From: Parvularculaceae bacterium
GTDB lineage: Bacteria; Pseudomonadota; Alphaproteobacteria; Caulobacterales; Parvularculaceae
Assembly: GCA_020446945.1 (NCBI GenBank)
Contig: JAGRDS010000001.1
Coordinates: 465,972-529,971, forward strand
DNA length: 64,000 bases
Reading direction: 5' to 3'
Positions within the stretch are counted from its first letter, which is position 1, and each line of letters starts with the position of its first letter. The notes under the pieces were generated by a model that had not been told where the DNA came from, did not search any database, and saw only the letters and a program-made list of their open reading frames with translations. This document shows, one piece after another, positions 1-8,369 of the stretch. The position numbers were made by a program, and so were the translations under genes.

Positions 1-1
1 G

Positions 2-346
2 CAGTTCCTTGAGGAAATGGCGCGTCCAGCGCCGCCGCAAATCACGCTGACGCACCGGAAGAACGGCGCCGTTCGTGCACGGATCGAAAACGTCGGCGCG
101 CCATACGACGCGCTTGTCGTCAATTTTAGTCCTTCGATAGAAACGGCGATCAAGGGCGGCGACAATAACGGCGTCGTATTCAGGGAAGCCAATGTCGTTC
201 GCTCCGTAGAGACGCTTGCGCGCGCGCATTCCGGCGCTGGCGATTTCGCTTTCGACATGCCGGGCGACAATCTCGATTGCGCGCTCCTTGTCCAGGAGCG
301 CAATTACGGACGCATAGTCGCCGCGCGGTACTGCAGCGATCGTTAG
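2..346 (+). CDS. DUF1223-type secreted protein, C-terminal part (5' end outside window)
   Basis: The frame is open from the first bases of the window to a TAG at 344-346, so the ATG at 17 is probably an internal Met and the gene begins upstream of the window. The visible ~114 residues resemble the end of DUF1223 proteins, which are exported thioredoxin-fold proteins of unknown function: a GGDNNG segment, then NVVRSVETLA, and a final strand with ALLVQ. The cysteine-containing N-terminal region that would confirm the family is not visible. It converges with the diiron protein gene, stop to stop 18 bp apart, with no clear terminator hairpin between them. Confidence 0.6.
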   Translation, partial: QFLEEMARPAPPQITLTHRKNGAVRARIENVGAPYDALVVNFSPSIETAIKGGDNNGVVFREANVVRSVETLARAHSGAGDFAFDMPGDNLDCALLVQERNYGRIVAARYCSDR

Positions 347-364
347 GCGGCGCGGTAATCGTTC

Positions 365-1465
365 TTATTCTACGGCGACGTTCGCCCCATAGGCGGCGAC
401 GCTTTTGACATAGGCTTCGCGCGCGCGCTTGCCGGCTTCGTCAAATTCTTCAGCGCGCTTTTCGTCATCGGCCGACAATGCTGCGTAATCCGTATCGGCG
501 AAGCCGAGTACGCCCATATCGCTATAGGCTTTCTGTATTTTATCGGACCAAAGCCCGATATCTCGCACGATTGGCACAATGCGTTGGAACAGCATTGTGC
601 GGAATATCTTCATATACTCGGATTCGCTCTGAAGCCGCACGCATTCTTCGACATCGAGCCCGAGTATCGCATAGGTCTCGCGCTGTTCGAAGCGATCGCG
701 CATATGATAACACGCCTCGACGAGGAACTCCTCTCGTTCGCGCCGCTCCGCTTCAGTGAGGTGCGGATAATAATCGCGCAGCGCGAGGCGCCCGAACGCC
801 ACGTGGCGCGATTCATCCTGCATGACGAATGCGTTCACCTGCTGGGCGAGTCTGTTTTTCGAGATGTCGCGAATGTTTCCGAATGCGGCGAGGGCGAGCC
901 CTTCGATAACAACCTGCATTGCAAGATAAGTCATGTCCCAGCGCGAATCGCGCAGCGCCTGATCGACCAAAGTCTGCAGCGGTTTCGTCATCGGATAGGC
1001 GAGGCCGAATTTCTCCAACAATTTTTTGTACGCCTCTACATGGCGCGCCTCATCCATCACCTGCGTCGAGGCGTAGAACTTCGCATCCAGATCGGGAACC
1101 TGCTGGACGATTTTGGCCGCGCAGATCATCGCCGCCTGTTCGCCTTGCAGAAACTGGGAGATTGTCCACGCTTGGAAATGGCGGCGCATCTCGGCGCGGT
1201 CCTTGTCGGAGGCTTTTCGCCATATCGGCGTATGATATAGGCCCGAAAGTTCGTCGGGCATCTCCATCGGGTTATCGGGGTCGAGGTCTTGCGCCCAGTC
1301 GATACGCGAGATCGCGTCCCACTGTTTGTCCTTACCCTTCTGGTAGAGGTGCATCATGTGCGCGCGACCGTCGTCATAGCGCCAGTCGAAGGCCGTCTCG
1401 TAATCCTGGGGGACCGTCCAGATCGGATCGACATCGGGAATCGGATACAGATCGCGCAAAGACAT
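365..1465 (-). CDS. Ferritin-like diiron protein (RNR-R2/AurF-like fold)
   Basis: This 366-residue soluble helical protein carries a complete diiron carboxylate set: a first Glu in FLQGEQAAM, then DEARH, then a Glu in VIEGLA, then DESRH. Two ExxH motifs with two extra glutamates are typical of ferritin-like oxygenase/oxidase proteins. No substrate can be read from the sequence. The frame extends to a TTG at 1480, but an ATG at 1465 has GAGGAG seven bases upstream and is preferred. It lies downstream of fur on the same strand with its own possible promoter, so control by iron or by Fur is conceivable but not shown. Similar proteins are often annotated only as ferritin-like domain proteins. Confidence 0.8.
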   Translation of the reverse strand: MSLRDLYPIPDVDPIWTVPQDYETAFDWRYDDGRAHMMHLYQKGKDKQWDAISRIDWAQDLDPDNPMEMPDELSGLYHTPIWRKASDKDRAEMRRHFQAWTISQFLQGEQAAMICAAKIVQQVPDLDAKFYASTQVMDEARHVEAYKKLLEKFGLAYPMTKPLQTLVDQALRDSRWDMTYLAMQVVIEGLALAAFGNIRDISKNRLAQQVNAFVMQDESRHVAFGRLALRDYYPHLTEAERREREEFLVEACYHMRDRFEQRETYAILGLDVEECVRLQSESEYMKIFRTMLFQRIVPIVRDIGLWSDKIQKAYSDMGVLGFADTDYAALSADDEKRAEEFDEAGKRAREAYVKSVAAYGANVAVE

Positions 1466-1490
1466 CGGCGGACTCCTCAAGGCCGCCGCT

Positions 1491-1519
1491 ACACTACTCA
1501 GTTTACCTTAAAGGCGCAA
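1491..1519 (-). promoter_or_regulatory. Possible sigma70-type promoter of the diiron protein gene
   Basis: Read on the minus strand, TTGCGC (1514-1519) and TAGTGT (1491-1496) are separated by 17 bases and sit just upstream of the GAGGAG ribosome-binding site. The -35 element overlaps a short inverted repeat, GCGCA/TGCGC (1514-1530), which could be an operator. Assignment is by eye only. Confidence 0.3.
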
Positions 1520-1534
1520 TAATTCTGCGCAGCT

Positions 1535-1942
1535 CTATTTCTTGAGCGGAACCCCGTACAGCTCCAGCCTGTGGGCGACGAGCTTGTAGCCATGTTCTTC
1601 GGCAATTTTTCGCTGCAAATTCTCGATCTCGGCGTTCATGAACTCGATCACACGGCCGGATTTCAGGTCGATGAGATGGTCGTGATGGTCCTCTGTCGCT
1701 TCTTCATACCGCGAGCGGCCGTCCTGGAAGTCGTGGCGCTCGACCACGCCCGATTCTTCAAACAATCGCATCGTCCGGTAAACGGTGGCGATCGAGATTT
1801 TGGGATCAATCTCCGCGGCGCGCCGGTGGATCTCCTCAACGTCCGGATGGTCTTGCGCGCCCGATAAAACGCGCGCGATCACGCGGCGTTGCTCAGTCAT
1901 GCGCATTCCCTTATCGCTGCAGATTTTTTCCAGTCGATCCAT
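1535..1942 (-). CDS. fur: Fur family metalloregulator (alphaproteobacterial Fur/Mur type)
   Basis: 135 residues. It has the N-terminal winged helix (GMRMTEQRRVIARVL, then ISIATVYRTM as recognition helix) and the metal-binding dimerisation region with HHDHLID, ending in HRLELYGVPL. It lacks the CxxC zinc pairs of E. coli Fur, as do the alphaproteobacterial Fur/Mur proteins, which often respond to manganese more than iron. A GTG at 1966 would add eight residues, but the ATG at 1942 has AAAGGA seven bases upstream and gives the usual MDRxEK start. The tsaB-rimI-fur order is common in alphaproteobacteria. Whether it senses Fe or Mn cannot be decided from sequence alone. Confidence 0.9.
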   Translation of the reverse strand: MDRLEKICSDKGMRMTEQRRVIARVLSGAQDHPDVEEIHRRAAEIDPKISIATVYRTMRLFEESGVVERHDFQDGRSRYEEATEDHHDHLIDLKSGRVIEFMNAEIENLQRKIAEEHGYKLVAHRLELYGVPLKK

Positions 1943-1971
1943 CTCCGCGTCCTTTGCTGGCGGCACTTAAA

Positions 1972-2421
1972 TCATAGATCGAGCCGCATTACGAGCGCGT
2001 CGCCGCCGTTTTTGTAATAGCGCCGGCGCTCGCCGATCTTTTCGAAATTTTCGAGCCTGTAGAGCGCCAGCGCGCCGCAATTCGCCTTGTCGACCTCCAG
2101 AAACAGGCGCCGCATGCCGGTCTCCCTCGCGCGTTCGATTATGTGCGACAGCAACTCGCGCGCCGCGCCGCGCCGCCTTGCGCGCGGCGTAACCCCGATC
2201 GACAGGATTTCCGCATCTTCGCCGAGCGATCGCCAGAATGCGAATCCTATAGCGGCTTTTTCGCCGCTGGGAAAAATGAGCAAAGCGGAGACTTTCGGCG
2301 CATTCAATCCGTCGGCGACCGCCTTCTCGCCCCAGCTTGCGCAGCCGAAAGCAAGCGCTTCGAGTTTAACGATAGTAGGCTCATCGCTGCGGGCCGCTGT
2401 GCGAATGGTCCAGCCGCTCAT
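1972..2421 (-). CDS. rimI: Ribosomal protein bS18-alanine N-acetyltransferase RimI
   Basis: 149-residue GNAT acetyltransferase. The acetyl-CoA pyrophosphate loop is visible as RARRRGAARELL, followed by the family's FLEVDKANCGALALYRLENFEKIGERRRYY stretch (here split as FLEVDKANCGALALYRL and FEKIGERRRYY), characteristic of RimI. It acetylates the N-terminal alanine of ribosomal protein S18. The ATG at 2421 overlaps the tsaB stop in an ATGA, so translation is probably coupled. The same frame stays open upstream inside tsaB, but nothing there belongs to this family. fur begins about 30 bases downstream of its stop. Confidence 0.88.
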   Translation of the reverse strand: MSGWTIRTAARSDEPTIVKLEALAFGCASWGEKAVADGLNAPKVSALLIFPSGEKAAIGFAFWRSLGEDAEILSIGVTPRARRRGAARELLSHIIERARETGMRRLFLEVDKANCGALALYRLENFEKIGERRRYYKNGGDALVMRLDL

Positions 2422-3086
2422 ACGCCGTTTATCCGATCGAAAATCGATCCTTTCGACGGCGCAGCGTCCGGCGGCCGCAGATAGAGCGGCGCGGGCGGCG
2501 CTTGCGCCGGGTCGAGGCGCTCGGCGATACGCGCGACGCAAACAGGATCGATATAGCGTTCGGGCAGAATCCGGCACGCCCCGAAATGTTCCGCAACGAG
2601 CGCGGCGCCCGACCCCGCCAGCGCGAGTTCTGTCCTTTGCGCTTTGAGGCGCGCCGCCGCCTCGCGGGGCGCGGCGACGAATGGTTCGATTACCATATTT
2701 CGGCCTGCATCGAATAATGCAGCGTAAACCTGACCGCGGCGCGCATCGAAAACCGGCGCAATCGGGCAATCGCATTCGGCGCTTTCGGCGAGCGCCTCCA
2801 GCGACGTGACGCCGATGACATTCGCTTTGAACCCCAGGCGGAACGCGCGCGCGAACGCAAGACCGACGCGAATGCCGGCGAAAGCGCCCGGTCCTTTAAC
2901 AACGCCTATGCGGTCGAATTCAGCCGCAGAAAGCCCGGTTTGCGCAAGCGCGTCGCGCACCATGACCGGCAGGATTTCCGAATGGCCTTTGCCGATGAGC
3001 TTGCGCGCCGACCAGAGGACGGCGCCGTTGGATACGATCGCCGCAGAACACGCCTCGAATGACGTATCGATCGCGATGATCTTCAT
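2418..3086 (-). CDS. tsaB: tRNA t6A37 biosynthesis protein TsaB
   Basis: 222-residue ASKHA-fold protein and non-catalytic partner of TsaD in threonylcarbamoyl-adenosine synthesis on ANN-decoding tRNAs. The N-terminal IIAIDTSFEACSAAI and the GKGHSEILPVMVRDAL and VKGPGAFAGIRVGLAFAR blocks are typical of TsaB. It leads the tsaB-rimI-fur run and overlaps rimI by four bases. The nitroreductase gene ends seven bases upstream of its ATG, so the two may be co-transcribed. Length is normal for the family. Confidence 0.92.
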   Translation of the reverse strand: MKIIAIDTSFEACSAAIVSNGAVLWSARKLIGKGHSEILPVMVRDALAQTGLSAAEFDRIGVVKGPGAFAGIRVGLAFARAFRLGFKANVIGVTSLEALAESAECDCPIAPVFDARRGQVYAALFDAGRNMVIEPFVAAPREAAARLKAQRTELALAGSGAALVAEHFGACRILPERYIDPVCVARIAERLDPAQAPPAPLYLRPPDAAPSKGSIFDRINGV

Positions 3087-3092
3087 GGCGCG

Positions 3093-3686
3093 CTACACAA
3101 TCCTGCAAGCCTGGTCGAAAGTGAGCCGGGGGTTTCGCGGAAACAGGTTCTCGCTCGTCCCATATCCGATATTGCAAAGAAAATTCGATTTCCAGCTGGC
3201 TCCGGCGAAAAATTCCCTGTCGACCCCCTCATTGTCGAACCCCGACATCGGACCGCAATCGAGGCCGAGCGCGCGCGCGGCGATCATGAAATACGCGCCC
3301 TGCAACGATCCGTTCCTGAACGCGGATTCGGCGATCAGCTCATCGCGGCCTGCGAACCAGCTTCTGGCGTCCGTATGCGGAAAAAGCTCGGGCAGTTTCT
3401 CGTAGAACTCCATGTCGAAGGCGACAATGACGCAGCACGGCGCTTTCATTGTTTTTTCGGCGTTATTGCCGGACAGATGCGGCTTTAACCGCGCTTTCGC
3501 TTCGTCAGACACAATGAAAACGAAACGCGCCGGCGAACAATTGGCCGATGTCGCGCCCCATTTCATCAGATCGTAAACCGCCTGCATCAACGGCCGGGAA
3601 ACCTTACGCTCATCCCATGCGTTGTATGTCCTGGCGTTTCGGAATATGAGGTCGAGCGCCTCATCATTGATCATCTTGTCAGACAT
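3093..3686 (-). CDS. Nitroreductase family protein, RutE/malonic semialdehyde reductase type
   Basis: 197-residue FMN-dependent nitroreductase-fold enzyme. The N-terminus ([15 protein letters not shown]) and the [18 protein letters not shown] segment match the RutE-like subgroup, which reduces malonic semialdehyde to 3-hydroxypropionate in pyrimidine degradation. [20 protein letters not shown] is the conserved C-terminal flavin-dimer region. No other rut genes are nearby, so a pyrimidine role is only a family-based guess and a general quinone or nitro reductase role is possible. It sits between nfuA and tsaB on the same strand. Confidence 0.8.
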   Translation of the reverse strand: MSDKMINDEALDLIFRNARTYNAWDERKVSRPLMQAVYDLMKWGATSANCSPARFVFIVSDEAKARLKPHLSGNNAEKTMKAPCCVIVAFDMEFYEKLPELFPHTDARSWFAGRDELIAESAFRNGSLQGAYFMIAARALGLDCGPMSGFDNEGVDREFFAGASWKSNFLCNIGYGTSENLFPRNPRLTFDQACRIV

Positions 3687-3723
3687 GACGCGCCTTTAAA
3701 ATCATTCCGATTTTCGAAACGGA

Positions 3724-4308
3724 CTACGCGACGGCTTCGACCTTCGCCACTTCGGGAACGTAGTGTTTGAGAAGATTTTCAACGCCGGCTTTCAAAGTCA
3801 TTGTCGATGACGGGCATCCCGCGCATGATCCGTGCAGAGACAAAAATACGACGCCGGTGCGCGGCTCATAATGCTGAAACGCAATATCGCCGCCGTCTGC
3901 GGCGACGGCGGGCCGTACGCGGGTGTCGATCAGTTCGATGATTTGTTCGACGATCTCCCGGTCTTCGGCTTCATAGTCGTCAAGGCTCGTCGCGGGCTTG
4001 CGCTCCGGCGCCGCCGCAGCATCAAGTACGGGGATGCCGGCGGTCAGAAAATCGGCGATCGCGCCGAGAACGCCCGGTTTAACGTGCCGCCATTCCGTCC
4101 CTTCATATTTGGTGACGGTCACGAAGTCAGAGCCGAGAAAGACGCCGGCGACGCCGTCGACCTCGAATAGCGTCGCGGCGAGCGGAGAGGGTTTCGCGGT
4201 CTGCGCATTGGGAAAATCCATGCCCGCAGCGCCCGGACCGAGGATATCCACGCCCGGCAGGAATTTCATCGATTGAGGGTTCGGGGTGTCTTCCGTCTGA
4301 ATAAACAT
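3724..4308 (-). CDS. nfuA: NfuA/NifU-like Fe-S cluster carrier
   Basis: 194 residues with the two-domain layout of alphaproteobacterial and mitochondrial NFU1 proteins. The N-terminal Nfu_N domain (MFIQTEDTPNPQSMKFLPG) is followed by a NifU C-terminal domain whose CAGC pair binds a transient [4Fe-4S] cluster (HGSCAGCPSSTMTLK). It delivers clusters to apoproteins; Fe-S enzymes in this window such as SdhB are plausible but unproven clients. It is divergent from maeB across a ~150 bp region and is the first gene of the leftward run toward tsaB. Confidence 0.9.
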   Translation of the reverse strand: MFIQTEDTPNPQSMKFLPGVDILGPGAAGMDFPNAQTAKPSPLAATLFEVDGVAGVFLGSDFVTVTKYEGTEWRHVKPGVLGAIADFLTAGIPVLDAAAAPERKPATSLDDYEAEDREIVEQIIELIDTRVRPAVAADGGDIAFQHYEPRTGVVFLSLHGSCAGCPSSTMTLKAGVENLLKHYVPEVAKVEAVA

Positions 4309-4392
4309 GGTCCCGTCCGTTTATTGTTCGCCCGTCAGGTAAGCTTTGATGGCCTCCGGCGCAATCCCGGAGCGCGATCGCACGATCCGTCA

Positions 4393-4421
4393 TTGCCCCG
4401 AATGGGCGTCGCGGTTAATCC
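4393..4421 (+). promoter_or_regulatory. Possible promoter of maeB
   Basis: In the 148 bp between the divergent nfuA and maeB starts, TTGCCC (4393-4398) and TAATCC (4416-4421) are 17 bases apart, about 35 bases before the maeB ATG. Visual match only. Confidence 0.3.
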
Positions 4422-4456
4422 AGACCGGTTTCAAATATTTGAGAGGTTCGTCCGCC

Positions 4457-6751
4457 ATGGATGACAATTCTTCGAAAGTCTCGGACGAGGAGGCGCTCGC
4501 TTTTCATACCGGCGCAAAGCCAGGAAAGCTGGAAATCACCCCTACGAAGCCGATGGCGACGCAGCGCGACCTCTCGCTCGCCTACAGCCCCGGGGTCGCC
4601 GTTCCGGTCAGGGAAATCGCGCGCGACCCCGATCTCGCCTACGACTATACGTCCAAAGGCAACATGGTTGCGGTCATTTCGAACGGGACAGCGATTTTGG
4701 GGCTTGGCGATCTCGGCGCGCTCGCCTCAAAGCCCGTGATGGAGGGTAAGTCCGTCCTTTTCAAGCGCTTCGCCGACATCGATTCGATCGACATTGAAGT
4801 CGACACGAAAGACCCGGATGAATTCATAAACTGCGTACGCTATCTCGGCCCGGCCTTCGGCGGGATCAATCTTGAAGATATCGCCGCTCCCGAAAGCTTT
4901 ATTATCGAACAGCGCCTTCAGGAAATCATGGACATCCCGGTGTTCCATGACGACCAGCACGGAACGGCGATTATCGCGGCGGCCGGATTGCTGAATGCGC
5001 TCGATATCACCGGCAAATCGATGAAAGACATTAAGGTCGCCGTTTCCGGCGCCGGGTCGTCGGCGCTTTCGGTTATCGGTCTCATCAAGGCGATGGGCCT
5101 GCCGCATGAGAACGCACTTGTTTGCGATTCGAAGGGCGTGCTTCACAAAGGGCGTCAACTCGATCAATGGCGCTCGGCGCATGCTGTTGAAACGGACAAG
5201 CGCTCGCTCGCTGAAGCGATGGATGGGGCGGACGTTTTCATCGGCCTGTCGGTCGCTGGCGCGGCGACGCAGGAGATGGTCAAGTCGATGGCGAAGAACC
5301 CGATCATTTTCGCGATGGCCAATCCGACGCCGGAAATTCTTCCCGAAGACGTCATGGCCGTGCGCGGCGATGCGATCATCGCCACCGGGCGGTCGGATTA
5401 TCCCAACCAGGTCAACAATGTTCTCGGTTTTCCCTATATTTTCCGCGGCGCCCTCGATGCGCGCGCGCGTACAATCAACGAGGAGATGAAAATCGCCTGC
5501 GCGCGGGCGCTCGCCCGCCTGGCGCGGATCGACGTGCCGGACGAGGTTGCGCAGGCTTACGGAAAGCGGCTGAAATACGGGCCGGGCTATATTATTCCTA
5601 CGCCTTTCGATCCACGGCTGATTTCCGCCATTCCGCCGGCCGTCGCCAAAGCGGCCGCAGATTCCGGCGTCGCGCGCAAGCCGATCGAAAACCTGACGCA
5701 ATACGGCGAAAAACTTGCGGCGCGCACCGATCCGTCTGCATCCTTTCTTCAGAAGGTCTATTCTTCCCTGCGCGCGGCGAAGCAGCCCAAACGCATCGTA
5801 TTCGCCGAAGGCGAGGAAGAGTCCGTATTGCGCGCGGCTTACGCATTCCAGCAGGAAGGGCTTGGCAAGGCCGTCCTTATCGGGCGCGAGGAAATGGTCC
5901 GCGAGGGTCTTCGATCCGCCGGATTGCCGGTCGACGCGGAATTCGAAATCTATCACTCGCGAACAGCGCCGAATACTGGGATCTATACGGAGTATCTTTA
6001 CGAGCGCCTGCAACGGCGCGGCTACCTGCGGCGCGATGTCATGCGTCTCGCCAATAACGACCGCAATGTCTATGCGGCTTGCATGCTGGCCCATGGCCAT
6101 GCGGACGGAATGGTTACAGGCGTGACGCGCCACTACGATGTCGCGCTCGACAATGTGCGGCTCGCGCTTGATCCACGGCCTGGCGAACGCCTGATCGGCG
6201 TCAGCATCATTCTCGCCAAAGGGCGCACATTATTTATCGCGGATACGAATATTACGGAACTTCCGACGTCGGAAGACCTTGCAGAGATTGGCGTTCAGGT
6301 TGCGCACGCCGCACGCGATCTCGGATACTCGCCGAAGCTTGCTTTCATATCCCACTCGAATTTCGGCAATCCCGATACGCAGCATTCGCGCCGCGTCGCC
6401 GACGCAGTCAAAATACTCGACGAAAGGTCGGATCTCGATTTCGAGTATGAGGGAGAGATGACGCCGCGACTCGCGCTCAACGAGCGCTATCGCGAAGTCT
6501 ATCCGTTCTCCCGCCTGTCGGGAGAGGCGAATGTCCTCATTACGCCCGGCGTCCATTCGGCGGCGATCTCGACGAAACTCATGGGTGAAGTCGGCGGTGC
6601 AACCGTACTCGGGCCGTTGCTGATTGGACTGGCGCGCCCGGTGCAGATCGCCCAGGTCGGCGCGCGTGTTCCAGACATCGTATTGCTTGCCGCGATGGCG
6701 GCTTTCAATCTCGACACGGAACACCGGGTCTGGGCGCAGCGTTCCGCCTGA
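4457..6751 (+). CDS. maeB: NADP-dependent malic enzyme with C-terminal phosphotransacetylase-like domain
   Basis: 764 residues, the usual MaeB length. The malic enzyme part (about residues 1-430) shows AYSPGVAVPVREIARDP, VFHDDQHGTAIIAAAGLLNAL and the nucleotide-binding VAVSGAGSSALSVIGL. The remainder is the phosphotransacetylase-type domain found in MaeB proteins, where it is normally regulatory (acetyl-CoA sensing) and not catalytic. The enzyme decarboxylates malate to pyruvate with NADPH production. The ATG at 4457 has GAGAGG ten bases upstream; the open frame extends to 4346 but that stretch does not resemble the family. It converges with coaBC 16 bp away. Confidence 0.95.
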   Translation: MDDNSSKVSDEEALAFHTGAKPGKLEITPTKPMATQRDLSLAYSPGVAVPVREIARDPDLAYDYTSKGNMVAVISNGTAILGLGDLGALASKPVMEGKSVLFKRFADIDSIDIEVDTKDPDEFINCVRYLGPAFGGINLEDIAAPESFIIEQRLQEIMDIPVFHDDQHGTAIIAAAGLLNALDITGKSMKDIKVAVSGAGSSALSVIGLIKAMGLPHENALVCDSKGVLHKGRQLDQWRSAHAVETDKRSLAEAMDGADVFIGLSVAGAATQEMVKSMAKNPIIFAMANPTPEILPEDVMAVRGDAIIATGRSDYPNQVNNVLGFPYIFRGALDARARTINEEMKIACARALARLARIDVPDEVAQAYGKRLKYGPGYIIPTPFDPRLISAIPPAVAKAAADSGVARKPIENLTQYGEKLAARTDPSASFLQKVYSSLRAAKQPKRIVFAEGEEESVLRAAYAFQQEGLGKAVLIGREEMVREGLRSAGLPVDAEFEIYHSRTAPNTGIYTEYLYERLQRRGYLRRDVMRLANNDRNVYAACMLAHGHADGMVTGVTRHYDVALDNVRLALDPRPGERLIGVSIILAKGRTLFIADTNITELPTSEDLAEIGVQVAHAARDLGYSPKLAFISHSNFGNPDTQHSRRVADAVKILDERSDLDFEYEGEMTPRLALNERYREVYPFSRLSGEANVLITPGVHSAAISTKLMGEVGGATVLGPLLIGLARPVQIAQVGARVPDIVLLAAMAAFNLDTEHRVWAQRSA

Positions 6752-6767
6752 AGCGGTTGGGGTTTCG

Positions 6768-8003
6768 TTATTCGGCGGCCCGAACCGGCGCAGTCGGAGG
6801 TTCGCGCAGCGCCTCGGCAATCCGAGCGGCGAGGCGGCGGGCCACATCGCATTTGCTGAGCTCGGGCCATTTTTCCTCGCGCTCTCCGGTAATCAATGTG
6901 ACGGCGTTGATGTCGCCGCCCATCGCGCAATGCGCGCCCGCCGAAACGTCATTGGCGACGATCCAGTCGCACCCCTTGCGCAATCGCTTGGCGCGCGCAT
7001 GATTGACGATATCGTCTGTTTCGGCGGCGAATCCGATCACGAGACGCGGTCTGCCGACGGTCGATCCGGAAACAATTTTCAGGATGTCCGGATTCTCCGT
7101 CAGCGGAATATGCGTCAGCCCGCCGCGTTCTTTCTTGATCTTGTGTTCGGTCTCGATTTCCGGCCGGTAGTCGGCCACTGCGGCGCACATGATTGCGCAA
7201 TCGACTGGCGAAGATCGCTCTACGGCGGTCAGCATCTGGCGTGCGCTTTCGACGTTGATCGTCGAAACGCCGGCCGGCGCGCGCAGCTCCGTCGGCCCGG
7301 CGATCAGCGTTACATCGGCGCCGAGATCGCGCAGCGCCTCGGCGATGGCGAACCCCTGTTTGCCCGATGAACGGTTGGCGATGTATCGCACCGGATCCAG
7401 CGCTTCATGCGTGGGGCCTGCGGTGACGAGGACGCGCTTGCCGCTCAGCGGGCCGGCCATTGTCCGCGCAAAAAAGGTTTCGACGGCGTCGGCGATCTCC
7501 GCCGGTTCTGCCATGCGCCCGGCGCCATATTCGCCGCACGCCATTTCTCCTTCATCTGGTCCGACAATGATCGCGCCGTCATCGAGGAGCGTCGCAAGGT
7601 TTCTTTGCGTCGCCTTGTGTTCCCACATGCGAACATTCATAGCCGGCGCATATAGCACCGGCTTGTCAGTCGCGAGCAGTGCGGTGGAAGCGAGATCGTT
7701 GGCGAGGCCGTTAGCCGCCTTCGCCATCAGGTCGGCTGTCGCAGGTGCGACGACGACGAGTGCGGCCGAGCGCGAAAGCTCGATATGGCCCATCTCTGCT
7801 TCGTCCACGAGATCGAAGAGTTCGCAATACGTCTTGTCGCCCGTCAACGAGCTTACAGACAGCGCCGTAATGAATTGCGCCCCGGCGCGCGTCAGGATGG
7901 CGCGCGTTGTTATTTCTCGCCGCGCCAGCTCCCGGATCAGCTCCAGGCTTTTGTAGGCCGCGACGCCGCCGCCAATGATCAAAAGGATGCGCCGATCTGT
8001 CAT
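6768..8003 (-). CDS. coaBC: Bifunctional phosphopantothenoylcysteine decarboxylase/phosphopantothenate-cysteine ligase
   Basis: 411 residues. The CoaC flavoprotein half begins with GGGVAAYKSLELIREL and carries the VLYAPAMNVRMWEH active-site region. The CoaB ligase half starts near residue 195 with VLVTAGPTHEALDPVRYI and ANRSSGKQG and includes a KIKKERGG nucleotide-binding stretch. Together they convert 4'-phosphopantothenate to 4'-phosphopantetheine for CoA synthesis. A tiny membrane-protein ORF precedes it by about 30 bp on the same strand, and ubiB/ubiE lie further upstream on that strand. Confidence 0.95.
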   Translation of the reverse strand: MTDRRILLIIGGGVAAYKSLELIRELARREITTRAILTRAGAQFITALSVSSLTGDKTYCELFDLVDEAEMGHIELSRSAALVVVAPATADLMAKAANGLANDLASTALLATDKPVLYAPAMNVRMWEHKATQRNLATLLDDGAIIVGPDEGEMACGEYGAGRMAEPAEIADAVETFFARTMAGPLSGKRVLVTAGPTHEALDPVRYIANRSSGKQGFAIAEALRDLGADVTLIAGPTELRAPAGVSTINVESARQMLTAVERSSPVDCAIMCAAVADYRPEIETEHKIKKERGGLTHIPLTENPDILKIVSGSTVGRPRLVIGFAAETDDIVNHARAKRLRKGCDWIVANDVSAGAHCAMGGDINAVTLITGEREEKWPELSKCDVARRLAARIAEALREPPTAPVRAAE

Positions 8004-8034
8004 GCGGATGATTTAGGCGTCCGCAAGCGCGATG

Positions 8035-8172
8035 TCACGTCCGCGGCGGGCTCTCCGCGTCGCTTTTGAGCCGGTGCGCCTTATCTTGGTCCCTTGGGCG
8101 CAGGACGACGGTCGCGCAAAATATGATAAATAGAAAAACGGCGAACCAGTATTGGTCGAAAAAAGCCGTCAT
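8035..8172 (-). CDS. Possible 45-residue single-pass membrane protein
   Basis: A short ATG frame upstream of coaBC, read on the minus strand, encodes 45 residues: a short amphipathic start, one hydrophobic helix at about residues 8-24 (WFAVFLFIIFCATVVL), then a charged tail rich in Arg, Asp and Lys, with the positive charge after the helix. This is a plausible N-out/C-in small membrane protein. A GGGG sits about eight bases before the ATG as a weak ribosome-binding site. No family is recognised. If it is not a gene, the whole 8004-8369 stretch between coaBC and ubiB is non-coding; I see nothing else in the remaining 200 bases. Confidence 0.4.
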   Translation of the reverse strand: MTAFFDQYWFAVFLFIIFCATVVLRPRDQDKAHRLKSDAESPPRT

Positions 8173-8369
8173 CGTCAGCCCCACGCAAGTTACAGCCGGG
8201 GTTCCTAGCGATCGAATGCGGCGAAAACCACACTGTTTTATGATAAATCGATGTCAGGACGCTTTTTTCGGCGTGCGCCCTCCCTCAAACAGGGCGCGCA
8301 GCGTGCGGACGGCATGATTGTTCACGCATTTGGTTAAGGGCGGTCGGCGCCGCCGCCGGAGGGCGCGCG

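Noticed and set aside
4727..6133. Long minus-strand open frame (468 codons) opposite maeB
   Set aside because: It lies wholly inside maeB, whose + strand product matches the malic enzyme/PTA family from end to end. The minus-strand product is Arg/His-rich with no motif, as expected from mirrored GC-rich codons.
8066..8317. 83-codon plus-strand frame between coaBC and ubiB
   Set aside because: It has no ribosome-binding site and no domain. The minus-strand 45-residue membrane ORF is the more protein-like reading of the same bases.
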